This document shows positions 34,833 through 45,098 of a stretch of DNA of 64,000 nucleotides, piece after piece. The notes beneath the pieces are model-generated. The model saw nothing but the letters and a program-made list of their open reading frames with translations, had not been told where the DNA came from and did not search any database. A program made the translations under genes and the position numbers. Every line of letters begins with the position of its first letter. The first letter of the stretch is position 1. Source of the DNA: Candidatus Krumholzibacteriota bacterium (GTDB lineage Bacteria; Krumholzibacteriota; Krumholzibacteriia; LZORAL124-64-63); contig JAJRZA010000066.1 of assembly GCA_024275485.1 (NCBI GenBank), positions 62,001 through 126,000 on the forward strand. Reading direction: 5' to 3'.

Positions 34833-35372
34833 TCAATCCTCCATGAACCGGTCGGAAAGCCCCGACTCCAATACAAGGTCCTGACGCAGCGTCACCGCCG
34901 GGCCGTCTTTACGCCTTATTTTCGCACACTGGTCAGCCACTGTCTCCCCAAATTTGGGAATAATTTTCCCGGAGGCAATGTCGCATAAAGGAATCAGGAC
35001 AAATAGACGTTCCGCAAGGCTCGTATGGGGTACCGTCAGCCGGGAATGTGTCATTTCCAGGTCATCCACCAAAAGAATGTCCACATCCAGTGGGCGGGGC
35101 TTCAGATGCCCATCGGGAGCCCTACCCAAATCTTGCTCCAGGGCCTGAAACAGGTCAAGCAGATGCAAAAGAGGAACACCCGAACTTATTTTCAAGCAGT
35201 AATTCAAGTATTTGTCCTGTTGCCCGGGACCCACATAGTCGGTTTCATAGACACGGCTGCAGGCAAGCAGTTGCATATCCGTGTGTTTGAGCACCAAATC
35301 CACGGCCCGATTGAGATGCTTCAAACGATCCCCCTGATTGCTGCCCAGGCCAAGCCAGATTTCCTGTTCCAT
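34833..35372 (-). CDS. folK: 2-amino-4-hydroxy-6-hydroxymethyldihydropteridine pyrophosphokinase
   Basis: Folate pathway enzyme transferring pyrophosphate to hydroxymethyl-dihydropterin. The 179-residue product opens with EIWLGLGSNQGDRLKHL and contains RVYETDYVGPGQQDKYLNYCLKI, EQDLGR, and RPLDVDILLVDD with its metal-binding aspartates, then VPHTSLAERLFVLIPLCDI. The ATG at 35372 overlaps the folB stop (TGATG), which fixes the start. Confidence 0.95.
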   Translation of the reverse strand: MEQEIWLGLGSNQGDRLKHLNRAVDLVLKHTDMQLLACSRVYETDYVGPGQQDKYLNYCLKISSGVPLLHLLDLFQALEQDLGRAPDGHLKPRPLDVDILLVDDLEMTHSRLTVPHTSLAERLFVLIPLCDIASGKIIPKFGETVADQCAKIRRKDGPAVTLRQDLVLESGLSDRFMED

Positions 35373-35746
35373 CACTCGTCCAACCAACTGCGGTCCCTGT
35401 GCAGAGTCACAGCAGCCTGACCAGTAAATCCTGGAATAGGTGGGTTGGTCTTTTCCACCGTTACTTCCACCGAATCGATATTCAAGGAATCCAGCAGGAC
35501 AGCACACAAGCGACCAGCAGCTTTTTCGATCAAATCAAAACTACCCTCTTCCATGGCTTCGCATACCAGGGTATGAACCTGGGAATAGTCCACCGCGTCA
35601 TCACGGAAATCGCTGCGGACAGCCTTGGAAAAATCACCGAACAGAATCACATCCACCAAAAAACGCTGGCCGAGCTGTTTCTCCGCCGGCAGCACACCGT
35701 GGTATCCATAGACCTGAATCCCCCGCAAAAAGAGGCGGTCCTTCAT
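35372..35746 (-). CDS. folB: Dihydroneopterin aldolase
   Basis: Cleaves dihydroneopterin to hydroxymethyl-dihydropterin, the step before FolK. The 124-residue product shows LFLRGIQVYGYHGVLPAEKQLGQRFLVDV, DYSQVHTLV, FDLIEKAAGRL and VEVTVEKTNPPIPGF, with the usual catalytic Glu and Lys. The ATG at 35746 overlaps the dapL-like stop by 4 bases; an ATG two codons earlier is too close to the GGGGGA. Confidence 0.95.
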   Translation of the reverse strand: MKDRLFLRGIQVYGYHGVLPAEKQLGQRFLVDVILFGDFSKAVRSDFRDDAVDYSQVHTLVCEAMEEGSFDLIEKAAGRLCAVLLDSLNIDSVEVTVEKTNPPIPGFTGQAAVTLHRDRSWLDE

Positions 35747-36897
35747 ATCCATTCCCCCAGTCGGCGGGCACCTTCATTGATGTCTTCGTCACTGGCTGTC
35801 AAACTGATGCGAAACCAACCCTCGCCACCGGTTCCAAACCCCAGTCCGGGGGTGATGACGGTGCCGATTTCTCTGAGGGCCCGACCACAAAAATCGATGG
35901 ACGACTCATCAGTGGGAACCTTGGCCCAAACATAGAATGTGGCCGCAGAAGCAAAGACCTCCACACCCATTTTACCCAGGGCATTGTTGATGACTCGTCG
36001 TCGCTGGGGATAAGCCGCCATCACCCCTTTCAACAAGTCATCAAACATTTCACCCAGGGCATGGGTTGCTGTTTCCTGAACGGCAGCAAAAACCCCGCTG
36101 TCCATACTCTCCTTGACCCTGGCCAGATCACCGATCAGCTGCGGATGGCCTGCGGCAAACGCAATGCGCCAACCGGTCATGTTGAACATTTTGGAAAGGC
36201 TGTGCAATTCGATGACCCGATCCCGGGTAGGATCCGCTACCGAAAGCAGGCTGAGAGCGGCACGACCACCGGGCACAACTTCCAGATATGCAGCATCGTT
36301 CACCAGGCGGATGTCCCGTTCAGTGGTGAAGGCGACCATGCGTTGCCAAAAAGCTTTGTCCGCCACGGCGCCCGAGGGGTTGTTTGGGTAATTCAGGAAA
36401 ATCAATCTGGTGCGATCATCGGCCAAACGACCCAACTCGGCGATATCAGGCAAAAAGCCCCGCTCGGCAACCAGGGAAAAGAGCCGGGGTTCGCCTCCAG
36501 CCAACAGGGTGGCTTGGCCATAAACAGGATACCCCAAATCAGGAACCAGGACGTTGTCGCCTTCTTCAACGCAAGTAGTGGGTAAATGGCCCAATCCCTC
36601 CTTGCTGCCAATCAGAACCAGTACCTGGGTTTCAGGATCAACGGTGACCTGATGTCGCTGGAACAACCAAGCGGAAATAGCCTGGCGCAGGGCGGCGCTA
36701 CCCCGCTGGGCCGGGTAGCGATGAAAGTCAGGGTCGGCCACTGCGGCGGCCATGATTTCAACCAGTGCTGCAGGAGTTGGCCGATCAGGATCACCAATGC
36801 CCAAATCAACCACCTCAACACCCATGGCTAGAGCTTCTGCCTTGGCTTTGTCCATGGCCGAAAACAAATAGGGTGGCAATTTATTCAAACGTCCCAA
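35743..36897 (-). CDS. dapL: PLP-dependent class I aminotransferase, probably LL-diaminopimelate aminotransferase
   Basis: 384 residues of fold-type I aminotransferase. It opens RLNKLPPYLFSAMDKAKAEA and GVEVVDLGIGDPDRPTP, as DapL does, with YPAQRGSAALRQAI, NYPNNPSGAVADKAFW, a DAAYLEV Asp/Tyr pair, and the PLP lysine in HSLSKMFNMTGWRIAFAAG. DapL makes LL-diaminopimelate directly from tetrahydrodipicolinate for lysine and peptidoglycan. A general aspartate aminotransferase remains possible. The start is TTG at 36897 behind AAAGG. It is the first gene of the overlapping run down to 30586. Confidence 0.82.
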   Translation of the reverse strand: MGRLNKLPPYLFSAMDKAKAEALAMGVEVVDLGIGDPDRPTPAALVEIMAAAVADPDFHRYPAQRGSAALRQAISAWLFQRHQVTVDPETQVLVLIGSKEGLGHLPTTCVEEGDNVLVPDLGYPVYGQATLLAGGEPRLFSLVAERGFLPDIAELGRLADDRTRLIFLNYPNNPSGAVADKAFWQRMVAFTTERDIRLVNDAAYLEVVPGGRAALSLLSVADPTRDRVIELHSLSKMFNMTGWRIAFAAGHPQLIGDLARVKESMDSGVFAAVQETATHALGEMFDDLLKGVMAAYPQRRRVINNALGKMGVEVFASAATFYVWAKVPTDESSIDFCGRALREIGTVITPGLGFGTGGEGWFRISLTASDEDINEGARRLGEWI

Positions 36898-36978
36898 CGG
36901 TCAACCTTTCGCAGGGCGGAGCAACCGCATTTTTTTGATTTACAGGTGGCCAACAGGTACCAATCAGGTACTCAACTT

Positions 36979-37013
36979 AAAAAAAACCCGCGGATCCGGT
37001 GAGAATCCGCGAG
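36979..37013 (-). terminator. Rho-independent terminator after the TPR gene
   Basis: On the minus strand a 9-base-pair stem (37005-37013 with 36987-36995, one G-U pair) is followed by eight T residues (36979-36986), 42 bases past the stop of the TPR gene. Confidence 0.85.
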
Positions 37014-37054
37014 TCCAAATATGGCACATCGGGTAGCAATCAGCTACCCATTCA

Positions 37055-38230
37055 TTAATGCTGAGCAGCTTTTCTGCGCTGGGCGGAAGTCATTTTCATG
37101 AAATCCTCCATACGACCAACCTGTGTGGCAGCAGGACCGGAGTACCTGCGGTTACCGCTGTTGGCTGCTTTCTGGAACTGAACTTTGGCACCTTCGTAGT
37201 CTTCCTGGCACTCGAGAGCAAGACCCCATGAATAGTAAAGACCGGCAAGGGAATCGCGCCCCTGCGAAGCGAAGCGATTGACCCCGGCAGCCGCTTTGGC
37301 AGCAGCTTCTGAACACTGCTTTGCCTCCACCATCACCTGCACCATGGCACCGTAGTTTTTGGCATCATTGGGTTTGATCTCAAAGTACTTGTTGTAGGCA
37401 TTGATGCTGCCTGCCATGTCTCCGGCGCTATCGCTGGCCCTGGCCAGTGTCAGCCAGGCGTTGGGTTGGTTGGGATCCTTGGCCAGCATTTGTTTGAGCA
37501 GAACCGTGGCTTCGCTGTACTTTTTATCAGCCATCTTCTTTTTGACCAGGTCGTAGGTGGTAGAACCACCGGCTTCCCCACTGTACTGATTAATCAGGTC
37601 AGTGAAATACTGGGCCTTGGCATTGTTACCGTTCTGCTTTTGTTGCTTGGCCGCAGCCGTTGCGGATTTGCTCAACTGCTTGAGGATGGCGTCCCGGTAT
37701 TGGGGGCATTGCTCCAAGGCGCGTTGCAGGGTTTCCACCGACATGACATAATATTTAGATGCGTAGTGCATGACTCCGAGATTGAAAAGAACACCACAGT
37801 CATTGGGTTCCAGTTTTTCGGCTTTCATGTATTCGGCACGGGCTTCCTTGTATTTCTTCAGTTTGGCGTAGGATTTGGCCAGGTTGGCAAAATCTCCGGC
37901 TTCCACTTGACTGCCGCGCAGGTTGATGACCTTGGAGAACCAGGACAGAGCATTGGCATAATCACCTTTGCCGGCAAAGGCAGTGCCCAGACCACGGGTA
38001 GCCTCTATATGTTCCGGACAGACCTCGACGATGGAGTTCAGGCGGGCAATGGCCTGATCCCATTGTTTGACAGTCAGAAACTGGGCTGCCGATTGGTAAG
38101 CCAGGTTAGCTTCCTGCATTTGACCCGGCTGGCAAACGGCATGAACCTGGGCCAAAGGAACAGTAATGCCTAAGAGCAATGCCACGGCAAAGAAGGCAGA
38201 CACACTGGTGGTCATCTTGAATCGAGACAC
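37055..38230 (-). CDS. Exported tetratricopeptide-repeat protein
   Basis: 391 residues: signal peptide about 1-31 (MTTSVSAFFAVALLLGITVPLAQVHA core), then five or more TPR units (for example AIARLNSIVEVCPEHIEATRGLGTAFAGKGDYANALSWFSKVI and EARAEYMKAEKLEPNDCGVLFNLGVMHY). Paired cysteines (C in VCPEH, NDCGV, EQCPQ, KQCSE, LECQE) could form disulfides in the periplasm. It is probably a scaffold for an envelope complex. GTG at 38230 is chosen because GGAGG lies 8 bases upstream. The gene is monocistronic with its own terminator. Confidence 0.8.
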   Translation of the reverse strand: MSRFKMTTSVSAFFAVALLLGITVPLAQVHAVCQPGQMQEANLAYQSAAQFLTVKQWDQAIARLNSIVEVCPEHIEATRGLGTAFAGKGDYANALSWFSKVINLRGSQVEAGDFANLAKSYAKLKKYKEARAEYMKAEKLEPNDCGVLFNLGVMHYASKYYVMSVETLQRALEQCPQYRDAILKQLSKSATAAAKQQKQNGNNAKAQYFTDLINQYSGEAGGSTTYDLVKKKMADKKYSEATVLLKQMLAKDPNQPNAWLTLARASDSAGDMAGSINAYNKYFEIKPNDAKNYGAMVQVMVEAKQCSEAAAKAAAGVNRFASQGRDSLAGLYYSWGLALECQEDYEGAKVQFQKAANSGNRRYSGPAATQVGRMEDFMKMTSAQRRKAAQH

Positions 38231-38301
38231 TGAATGAACCTCCAAAGGGGGAAAAATGGGCCGCGAACCCAGAGCCAGGGTGAGATCCCTGTTTAGTAAA
38301 C

Positions 38302-38325
38302 AAAAAAGCCCCAAGCGGGTGGGAC
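38302..38325 (-). terminator. Probable terminator of the yqeC-mocA-xdhC-yqeB operon
   Basis: On the minus strand GTCCCA/TGGGGC (6 base pairs, one G-U) with a 6-base loop is followed by six T residues, about 52 bases past the yqeB stop. It could instead be an attenuator if the TPR promoter lies upstream: a TTGACA sits at 38358-38363. Confidence 0.5.
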
Positions 38326-38376
38326 GCCTAATTAGAGTAAGCAATTACCCCCATGCTTGTCAATGACGGGTCACAT

Positions 38377-39180
38377 TCAACATTCTTGCCTGGGCAAAAT
38401 ACCGGCACCCAAGAGGGCCTCCAAGACTCCCCCGGCAATGGCCAGGGCTTTGTCGGTGACCAGTGCGGGATCGACCAGGTGGCCCCGGGGATCCACATCT
38501 GCAACCTTTTCTCCGGCAGAAAGTTCCGCCGCGGGGTGCACCAACCCCCTGACCATTCCATCAAGATTGCTGACAACAGGCAAGCCGGCCACCCTACCCA
38601 GGCATTGTCCCTCGATCACCAAATCTCCGATTCTTACTTCAGGAACCAGGTGGCCTGCCTCTGGAGAGTAAACAACACGCCGATCGGATTGACCGGCAAC
38701 CACACCAGGAACTCCCGTATTGGGGAAAGCTGTCCCTCGGTGCAGGACCTCGCCCAAGCGCGCGCCACGGTGGGTTTCAATCACCACATCAGCATCCCTT
38801 CCGCAAACAAAACCCGGCCCCAGGCCAATGAGCATTTGTCCGTCAATTGGCAGCAGCACGGGCTGAACCTTGGTCATTCGGGCATCGATCACGGCTGCCA
38901 CCCGGCACGATGACATCAGTTCAGCTTGGGGATCCACAACAATACGCACTTGGCCATCAACTTTTGACTCATTCAGGCCATCCACCAGAACCCCCAGGGT
39001 ACCCTCGACCATGGACCGACTTTCATAAACAGCCTCACTGAAGGAGACCAACCGGCGAACAGCCAAGGGGTTGGCAATTTCGGCCATGACAAGATGGTAC
39101 CCTGATCTGGCCAAACGCAAAGCAACCCCGGATGCCAATTCGCCGGCACCCTGAACCCAGATCAGTCCAGAAACTCTCAC
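38377..39180 (-). CDS. yqeB: Selenium-dependent molybdenum hydroxylase accessory protein (YqeB-like)
   Basis: 267 residues with an N-terminal GAGELASGVALRLARSGYHLVMAEI (Rossmann-like), then EGTLGVLVD, ARMTKVQP, IGLGPGF, ETHRGARLGEVLHRGTAFPNTG, and GLVHPAAELSAGEKVADVDPRG. This is the YqeB/EF2563 family, which co-occurs with selenium-dependent molybdenum hydroxylases. The biochemical role is unclear. The start is GTG overlapping the xdhC stop (GTGA). Confidence 0.88.
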   Translation of the reverse strand: MRVSGLIWVQGAGELASGVALRLARSGYHLVMAEIANPLAVRRLVSFSEAVYESRSMVEGTLGVLVDGLNESKVDGQVRIVVDPQAELMSSCRVAAVIDARMTKVQPVLLPIDGQMLIGLGPGFVCGRDADVVIETHRGARLGEVLHRGTAFPNTGVPGVVAGQSDRRVVYSPEAGHLVPEVRIGDLVIEGQCLGRVAGLPVVSNLDGMVRGLVHPAAELSAGEKVADVDPRGHLVDPALVTDKALAIAGGVLEALLGAGILPRQEC

Positions 39181-40079
39181 GACGATCCCCCGGTGGAGTC
39201 AGGAGTGGTTTTTGGTTTCCGCAGGGAATGCAGGGGAATTCCCACCGGCTCATTCTTGTCGTTGCGCAGAGGCTCCACTCCTCGCAGGACAGCCTGGGCT
39301 TCGGCCAGAATGCTGAGGGCTATTTCCTGGGGGGTTTCAGCAGCGATATCCAACCCGACCGGCATTCGCACATCCCTCATGCGGGCAGTAAACTCCGGGC
39401 CCATTTTGTCGATGAGGCCTCTGACTCGCAAAGCTTTGGAACGGCTGCCCAACACCCCCAGAAAGGGAAACCTGCAGGAGCCGGCCATCTCCGCTCGCAA
39501 CGATGCTTCGAGATACGCGGTATCCAGTTCATGATTTCGACTGGCTAGAAGCAGGGCCGTTCGATCCGTCACTTCGATCTTCTGGACCAGATCTTCAGGC
39601 CCTGCAAGGATGGTCTGAACTCCCGGTTTACCCTGCCAGGATTCCAGAAACTCCGGGCGATCATCCACCAGGATAAAATGGAAAGGGAGGGCACATCCCA
39701 CCTCGACCATGGCCCGGCCCACATGGCCCGCACCAATGACAATGAAGGGAGCCGACCGCAGAACCGGTTCCAAAAACACTTGCATGCTGCCTCCACAAAC
39801 CCCCAATCCTTTGGTAAGGTCCAGATCCAACAACCTGCAGTGACGATCCTTGAACACCAATCCAGCCTCTTCGATCACCCGAGCCTCGCTGCGGCCACCA
39901 CCCACGCTGCCGGTCACGGCTCCATCGGCATGAACCACCATCTTGCTGCCTTCGTGGCGGGGGGTGGAAAGCCTGGTTTGAACCACGGTTACCAAAACGC
40001 CATCATGGCCGGTAGCTGTCATTTCAGCCAGGGTCTCATAGATTTCACGGTCAGAAATGGGCTGCCTGGGACTAGTCAT
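39177..40079 (-). CDS. xdhC: XdhC/CoxI-family molybdenum hydroxylase maturation protein
   Basis: 300 residues: an N-terminal XdhC_CoxI domain (GVLVTVVQTRLSTPRHEGSKMVV, TGSVGGGRSEARVIEEA, DLTKGLGVCGGSMQVFLEPV) and a C-terminal Rossmann domain (FIVIGAGHVGRAMVEVG ... LASRNHELDTAYLEASL ... FLGVLGSRSKALRVR). XdhC proteins bind molybdenum cofactor and help insert a sulfurated, or in this context possibly selenated, form. It overlaps mocA and yqeB by 3-4 bases. Confidence 0.92.
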   Translation of the reverse strand: MTSPRQPISDREIYETLAEMTATGHDGVLVTVVQTRLSTPRHEGSKMVVHADGAVTGSVGGGRSEARVIEEAGLVFKDRHCRLLDLDLTKGLGVCGGSMQVFLEPVLRSAPFIVIGAGHVGRAMVEVGCALPFHFILVDDRPEFLESWQGKPGVQTILAGPEDLVQKIEVTDRTALLLASRNHELDTAYLEASLRAEMAGSCRFPFLGVLGSRSKALRVRGLIDKMGPEFTARMRDVRMPVGLDIAAETPQEIALSILAEAQAVLRGVEPLRNDKNEPVGIPLHSLRKPKTTPDSTGGSS

Positions 40080-40717
40080 GATCCTGGTTCTTTCTTTTTC
40101 CGGTAGCTGGGTAATTGTTCCGGGCGATCAAAATCGTCCACGATGCCCGGATCATCGGTTGGAATTTTGATAACAGGCCGGGCCACTCCTTGGGAAACGG
40201 CGATTTCCCAGGTTGCCGCCATGGTAAGCGGGGCACATCCGACAGCCAGAACCTGGGCCAGTACCCTGCCTGGAAACAGCACAGGATGACCGGGGGTGGC
40301 ATCAAACCAGGGCCTCATGGCTTTGCTGTCTTCCTGGTTGAAGGCCGCCAGCAATTGGCTGATAGTATGAGGGCGAACCAAAGGTAGATCCACTGGATGG
40401 GCCCAGAAACAGACTTCACAAAGCTTCCTAGAAGTGGCCCAGTCCAAGGCCAGCCTCATGGTTTGGGCGGTGTCTCCACCCCCAGGGGCAGACAGGATTT
40501 CCACCTCGATGCCTGCCAGACATTCCCGATAGGAGGATTCATCTTCTGGTCGAACAACCAACAATACAGGAAAACCCAGGTCCAAATACAAACGACTGAC
40601 CTGAGCCACAAAAGGCAAATCCCCGGAACTCAAACGGCACAAGCCCTTGGGAGCTCCCATGCGCCGACTTTCCCCCCGGGCCATGATCACCACCAGATGT
40701 TGCTTCAGCAAGCTCAT
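40076..40717 (-). CDS. mocA: MocA-like molybdenum cofactor nucleotidyltransferase
   Basis: 213 residues of NTP-transferase fold: IMARGESRRMGAPKGLCRL (11-29, the MARGxSxRMGxPK motif of MobA/MocA), GFPVLLVVRP, WAHPVDLPLVRPHTI and ATPGHPVLFPGRV. MocA makes molybdopterin cytosine dinucleotide for the xanthine oxidase family. It overlaps yqeC and xdhC by 4 bases each. Confidence 0.82.
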   Translation of the reverse strand: MSLLKQHLVVIMARGESRRMGAPKGLCRLSSGDLPFVAQVSRLYLDLGFPVLLVVRPEDESSYRECLAGIEVEILSAPGGGDTAQTMRLALDWATSRKLCEVCFWAHPVDLPLVRPHTISQLLAAFNQEDSKAMRPWFDATPGHPVLFPGRVLAQVLAVGCAPLTMAATWEIAVSQGVARPVIKIPTDDPGIVDDFDRPEQLPSYRKKKEPGS

Positions 40718-41511
40718 TTTTCGCTTCCATCAATCGGTTCTTCATTTTCCAGACGGCAGGCGGTGCGGAAGCAGGGGGTTTCTCCAGTGGTTTCACAAAA
40801 AACAACCAGGGGCAGACGTTCTTCTTTCATGGCCTCGGCCACAAATTCGAACAGGCCGATGCTGTCCTCTTGATCGCCCATACAGGTCAGGGCCAGAACT
40901 CTGGGAACATCGGGGGGAACCTGGTCAAGATACCCCCCGACCGCCGTCAGCAAAATATGGCTGTGTTCCCACATCCAAACCGAGTCGGCCCGCAACTCAT
41001 CAAAAGGTTCAAATCTTTGCCGACCAAATCGGTGCACCACTGCACCCGTTTTCTCGCCAACCGCTCCCTGACTCATAACCACCACAGCCAGCGAGGTTCG
41101 GCTGGGCCAAACCGGTTCTCCCGGACGATAGAGCTTCAAGGGCATTCCGGCGGAGCCGTCAACTTCGGCCAGAATCACCCGGTCGGGAAAATGCTTTCCC
41201 AGGTTATCCACATTGTCGGCTGATACGCCTCGCCACTTGCCGCCACTGGTTAAACCATTTCGGAGGAAAAAGAGTAATGGCAGAGCAGAGGGGGGTGTTT
41301 TCTGGAGATCCGCCAAATTCCAGACTTCAAATTCATCCAGGGCCTCGGTGCAGGTGGTACTGGTAAGAATGGTCGGCACGCCTTCGGACTCCAGGATTCG
41401 GCCCATGGCTCGCAAAAGGCTGGTTTTGCCCCCGGACCCACATATTCCCACCACGTGACCACCTTCCCGGGGCAAAAACAAATGCCAGGGATCGACGAAG
41501 GTAAAATTCAC
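40714..41511 (-). CDS. yqeC: Selenium-dependent hydroxylase accessory protein (YqeC-like)
   Basis: 265 residues with a P-loop GICGSGGKTSLLRAM (23-37), TILTSTTC, VILAEVDGSAGMPLKLYRPGEPVWP and a C-terminal ALTCMGDQEDSIGLFEFVAEAM. This matches YqeC, a putative GTP/ATP-binding factor always linked to selenium-dependent molybdenum hydroxylases. The start is GTG at 41511, overlapping the end of the glycosyltransferase gene. No hydroxylase subunit gene is in the window. Confidence 0.85.
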   Translation of the reverse strand: MNFTFVDPWHLFLPREGGHVVGICGSGGKTSLLRAMGRILESEGVPTILTSTTCTEALDEFEVWNLADLQKTPPSALPLLFFLRNGLTSGGKWRGVSADNVDNLGKHFPDRVILAEVDGSAGMPLKLYRPGEPVWPSRTSLAVVVMSQGAVGEKTGAVVHRFGRQRFEPFDELRADSVWMWEHSHILLTAVGGYLDQVPPDVPRVLALTCMGDQEDSIGLFEFVAEAMKEERLPLVVFCETTGETPCFRTACRLENEEPIDGSEK

Positions 41512-42656
41512 GACATGCCTTTCGAGGAATCGGTTTTCAACAGTGTTTCGTACCAGGTCAGGACCCGGCTGGTCATTGTTTGGCGGGTGAATTTGTCAGC
41601 AAAACGCCCCCTCGCCGCCTTACCCAAACGGTCGGCCAATTGGTCGTCTTCCAAAATTCTTTTCACGGCGCCAGCCAGGGCATTGACATCTCCCGGGGCA
41701 ACCAGGAGACAAGTCTCACCGTCCAGCCCCACCTCCGATACTCCGGACGGAAGGTTGCTGGCGATGACTGGAATACCCGAGGCCATGGCTTCGAGCTGGA
41801 CCAGGCCAAAGGTTTCACTCTGATCCAGGCTGGGCAAGACCAAAGCCCGGGCATTGGCCATCAATTTTGCCAGCCGGGTTGCATCACAGGGTCCGTGAAA
41901 AACTACCCGGTCGGCCAATCCATCCCGTTTGATTTCTCGGACCAGCGTTTTTTTCATGGGGCCCTGACCAACCACATCCAAGCTCGAACCAGGCACTCTT
42001 TTGAGGGCGGCGAACAACACAGACAAGCCCTTGTAAGGAACTAGGCGTCCCACAAAGAGGAATGGACCACGGCGGCTGGGCTGAATTTCCCCCCAGATAT
42101 TATCATCAATTCCAAAAGGGATGACTTCCACTTCCGGGGAAAATTTCTGCAACAGGGGCGAAATTCCCGCCAAAGCTTTGGACGAAGCACAGACCCCGGC
42201 GCTGTGCCGATAACAATGCCCAAGAAGAGGTCGCACCAGTTGTCCGGCAAGTTTTTGGCGCGTGATGTCGGCATGGTGCCAGATGGCAAGAGGCGGCATC
42301 CGGGAGCCAAAGATCCGCCCCAATATAGACCAGGCCAGCACAGCCAATGGGTTGGGCAAATGCAAATGGACAAGGTCGGGTTGAAAGGTGACCAGTTGCC
42401 GTCGCATCAGGGAAACCAGGGTCGTGTTCATGGGTTGGGATTGGAATTGCCCGAAGCGGGCAGCGCGCACCAGTTGCCCCACTTGGCCACTGGCGGGTCC
42501 GCGAACGACTTCGTGGCGATCATGGGGGATCTGGCCTGAAACAAGGGTATTGACCTGAATCCCGGCGTCCAGGAGGCCTTCAACGAGGTTTTTCAACACT
42601 GTCTCCATGCCTCCGTGATACGGAGGATAATATTTGCCAACCTGCAGGATTTTCAT
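41508..42656 (-). CDS. GT4-family glycosyltransferase (GT-B fold)
   Basis: 382 residues. It starts MKILQVGKYYPPYHGGMETVLKNLVEGL, the glycine-rich acceptor-domain opening of GT4 enzymes, and has FLFVGRLVPYKGLSVLFAAL, VVFHGPCD and the E-x7-E in PSLDQSETFGLVQLEAMASGIPVIAS. It probably adds a hexose to a lipid or polysaccharide. The ATG at 42656 is chosen from the family N-terminus; the SD is weak. Its stop overlaps the yqeC start, an odd partnership for a sugar transferase. Confidence 0.87.
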   Translation of the reverse strand: MKILQVGKYYPPYHGGMETVLKNLVEGLLDAGIQVNTLVSGQIPHDRHEVVRGPASGQVGQLVRAARFGQFQSQPMNTTLVSLMRRQLVTFQPDLVHLHLPNPLAVLAWSILGRIFGSRMPPLAIWHHADITRQKLAGQLVRPLLGHCYRHSAGVCASSKALAGISPLLQKFSPEVEVIPFGIDDNIWGEIQPSRRGPFLFVGRLVPYKGLSVLFAALKRVPGSSLDVVGQGPMKKTLVREIKRDGLADRVVFHGPCDATRLAKLMANARALVLPSLDQSETFGLVQLEAMASGIPVIASNLPSGVSEVGLDGETCLLVAPGDVNALAGAVKRILEDDQLADRLGKAARGRFADKFTRQTMTSRVLTWYETLLKTDSSKGMS

Positions 42657-42717
42657 GGGCCAATTGTAATGCCTGGAAGCCTGTCGGTAAACCTTCGACC
42701 TGGTCGGATTTCCGCAT

Positions 42718-42749
42718 AAAAAAAAACGACCCCTCCGAAGAAGGGCCGT
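42718..42749 (-). terminator. Rho-independent terminator of groES-groEL
   Basis: On the minus strand a 10-base-pair stem (42740-42749 with 42726-42735, two G-U pairs) closed by a TTCG tetraloop is followed by a run of nine T residues (42718-42726), 72 bases past the groEL stop. Confidence 0.88.
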
Positions 42750-42820
42750 CAATGTTCCAGAACGCTCGACTCAAAAGAACAGTGTTTCCAGGAACGTGGT
42801 CACTTGCGACCAGACGCTGG

Positions 42821-44488
<1,668 letters not shown>

Positions 44489-44551
44489 TCAGAGAAACCG
44501 GTGTAAAACCGGGAGATTTTCAAAACTTGTGATCGTTGCTTTGCCTGCGCT

Positions 44552-44842
44552 TTAGCCAAGAATGGCCAGCACATCGCTTTCCCTCAGGATCAGGTATTCG
44601 TCACCGTCAACGGTGACCTCGGTGCCTGAATATTTGCCGTACATGACGATGTCTCCCACGCTGACTTCCAGGGCCACCCGGTCGCCATTTTCGCGCACGA
44701 TACCAGGACCGGCAGCAATGATTTTACCCTGTTGGGGTTTTTCCTTGGCGGTATCGGGAATGATGATTCCGCCTTTCATAGTTTCCTGCTCCATGGGAGC
44801 GATGATCACTCGGTCAGCCAGGGGCTTGATTTTCAGAGCCAT
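44552..44842 (-). CDS. groES: Co-chaperonin GroES (HSP10)
   Basis: The 96-residue lid of the GroEL chamber. It shows [44 protein letters not shown], with the mobile loop at KGGIIIPD, and [32 protein letters not shown]. Normal length, SD GGAGG. It is the first gene of the groESL operon behind a CIRCE operator. Confidence 0.99.
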   Translation of the reverse strand: MALKIKPLADRVIIAPMEQETMKGGIIIPDTAKEKPQQGKIIAAGPGIVRENGDRVALEVSVGDIVMYGKYSGTEVTVDGDEYLILRESDVLAILG

Positions 44843-44906
44843 TGTCTTCCTCCATCCTTGAAATCAGGCAGGGAAAAATTCCCCACCATAACAATGTCGA
44901 AACCCA

Positions 44907-44933
44907 TTAGCAGTCTCGACCTTCGATTGCTAA
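44907..44933. promoter_or_regulatory. CIRCE element (HrcA operator) of groESL
   Basis: TTAGCAGTC-N9-GATTGCTAA at 44907-44933 matches the CIRCE consensus TTAGCACTC-N9-GAGTGCTAA at 16 of 18 arm bases, with the correct 9-base spacer. It lies 64 bases before groES and just downstream of the predicted -10 box, the usual place for HrcA repression. hrcA itself is not in the window. Confidence 0.92.
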
Positions 44934-44941
44934 TTGCAGGC

Positions 44942-44969
44942 AATATACAGAACGCATCAACGCCCGCAA
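44942..44969 (-). promoter_or_regulatory. Candidate sigma70-type promoter of groESL
   Basis: TTGCGG (44964-44969), 16 bases, TATATT (44942-44947) on the minus strand. The predicted transcript start falls at the edge of the CIRCE element, consistent with HrcA blocking transcription. Confidence 0.55.
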
Positions 44970-45098
44970 GGGAAATCAGGTATTTTGGGAAGAATAATTA
45001 GTTAGCGCTGACATGAGTGACAAAATGACAGGCATGTCTCAAGGGAATAGATGTTTTTTTGCAAATATGGCAGATATGGGCTGATGATCCAGCAGGAT

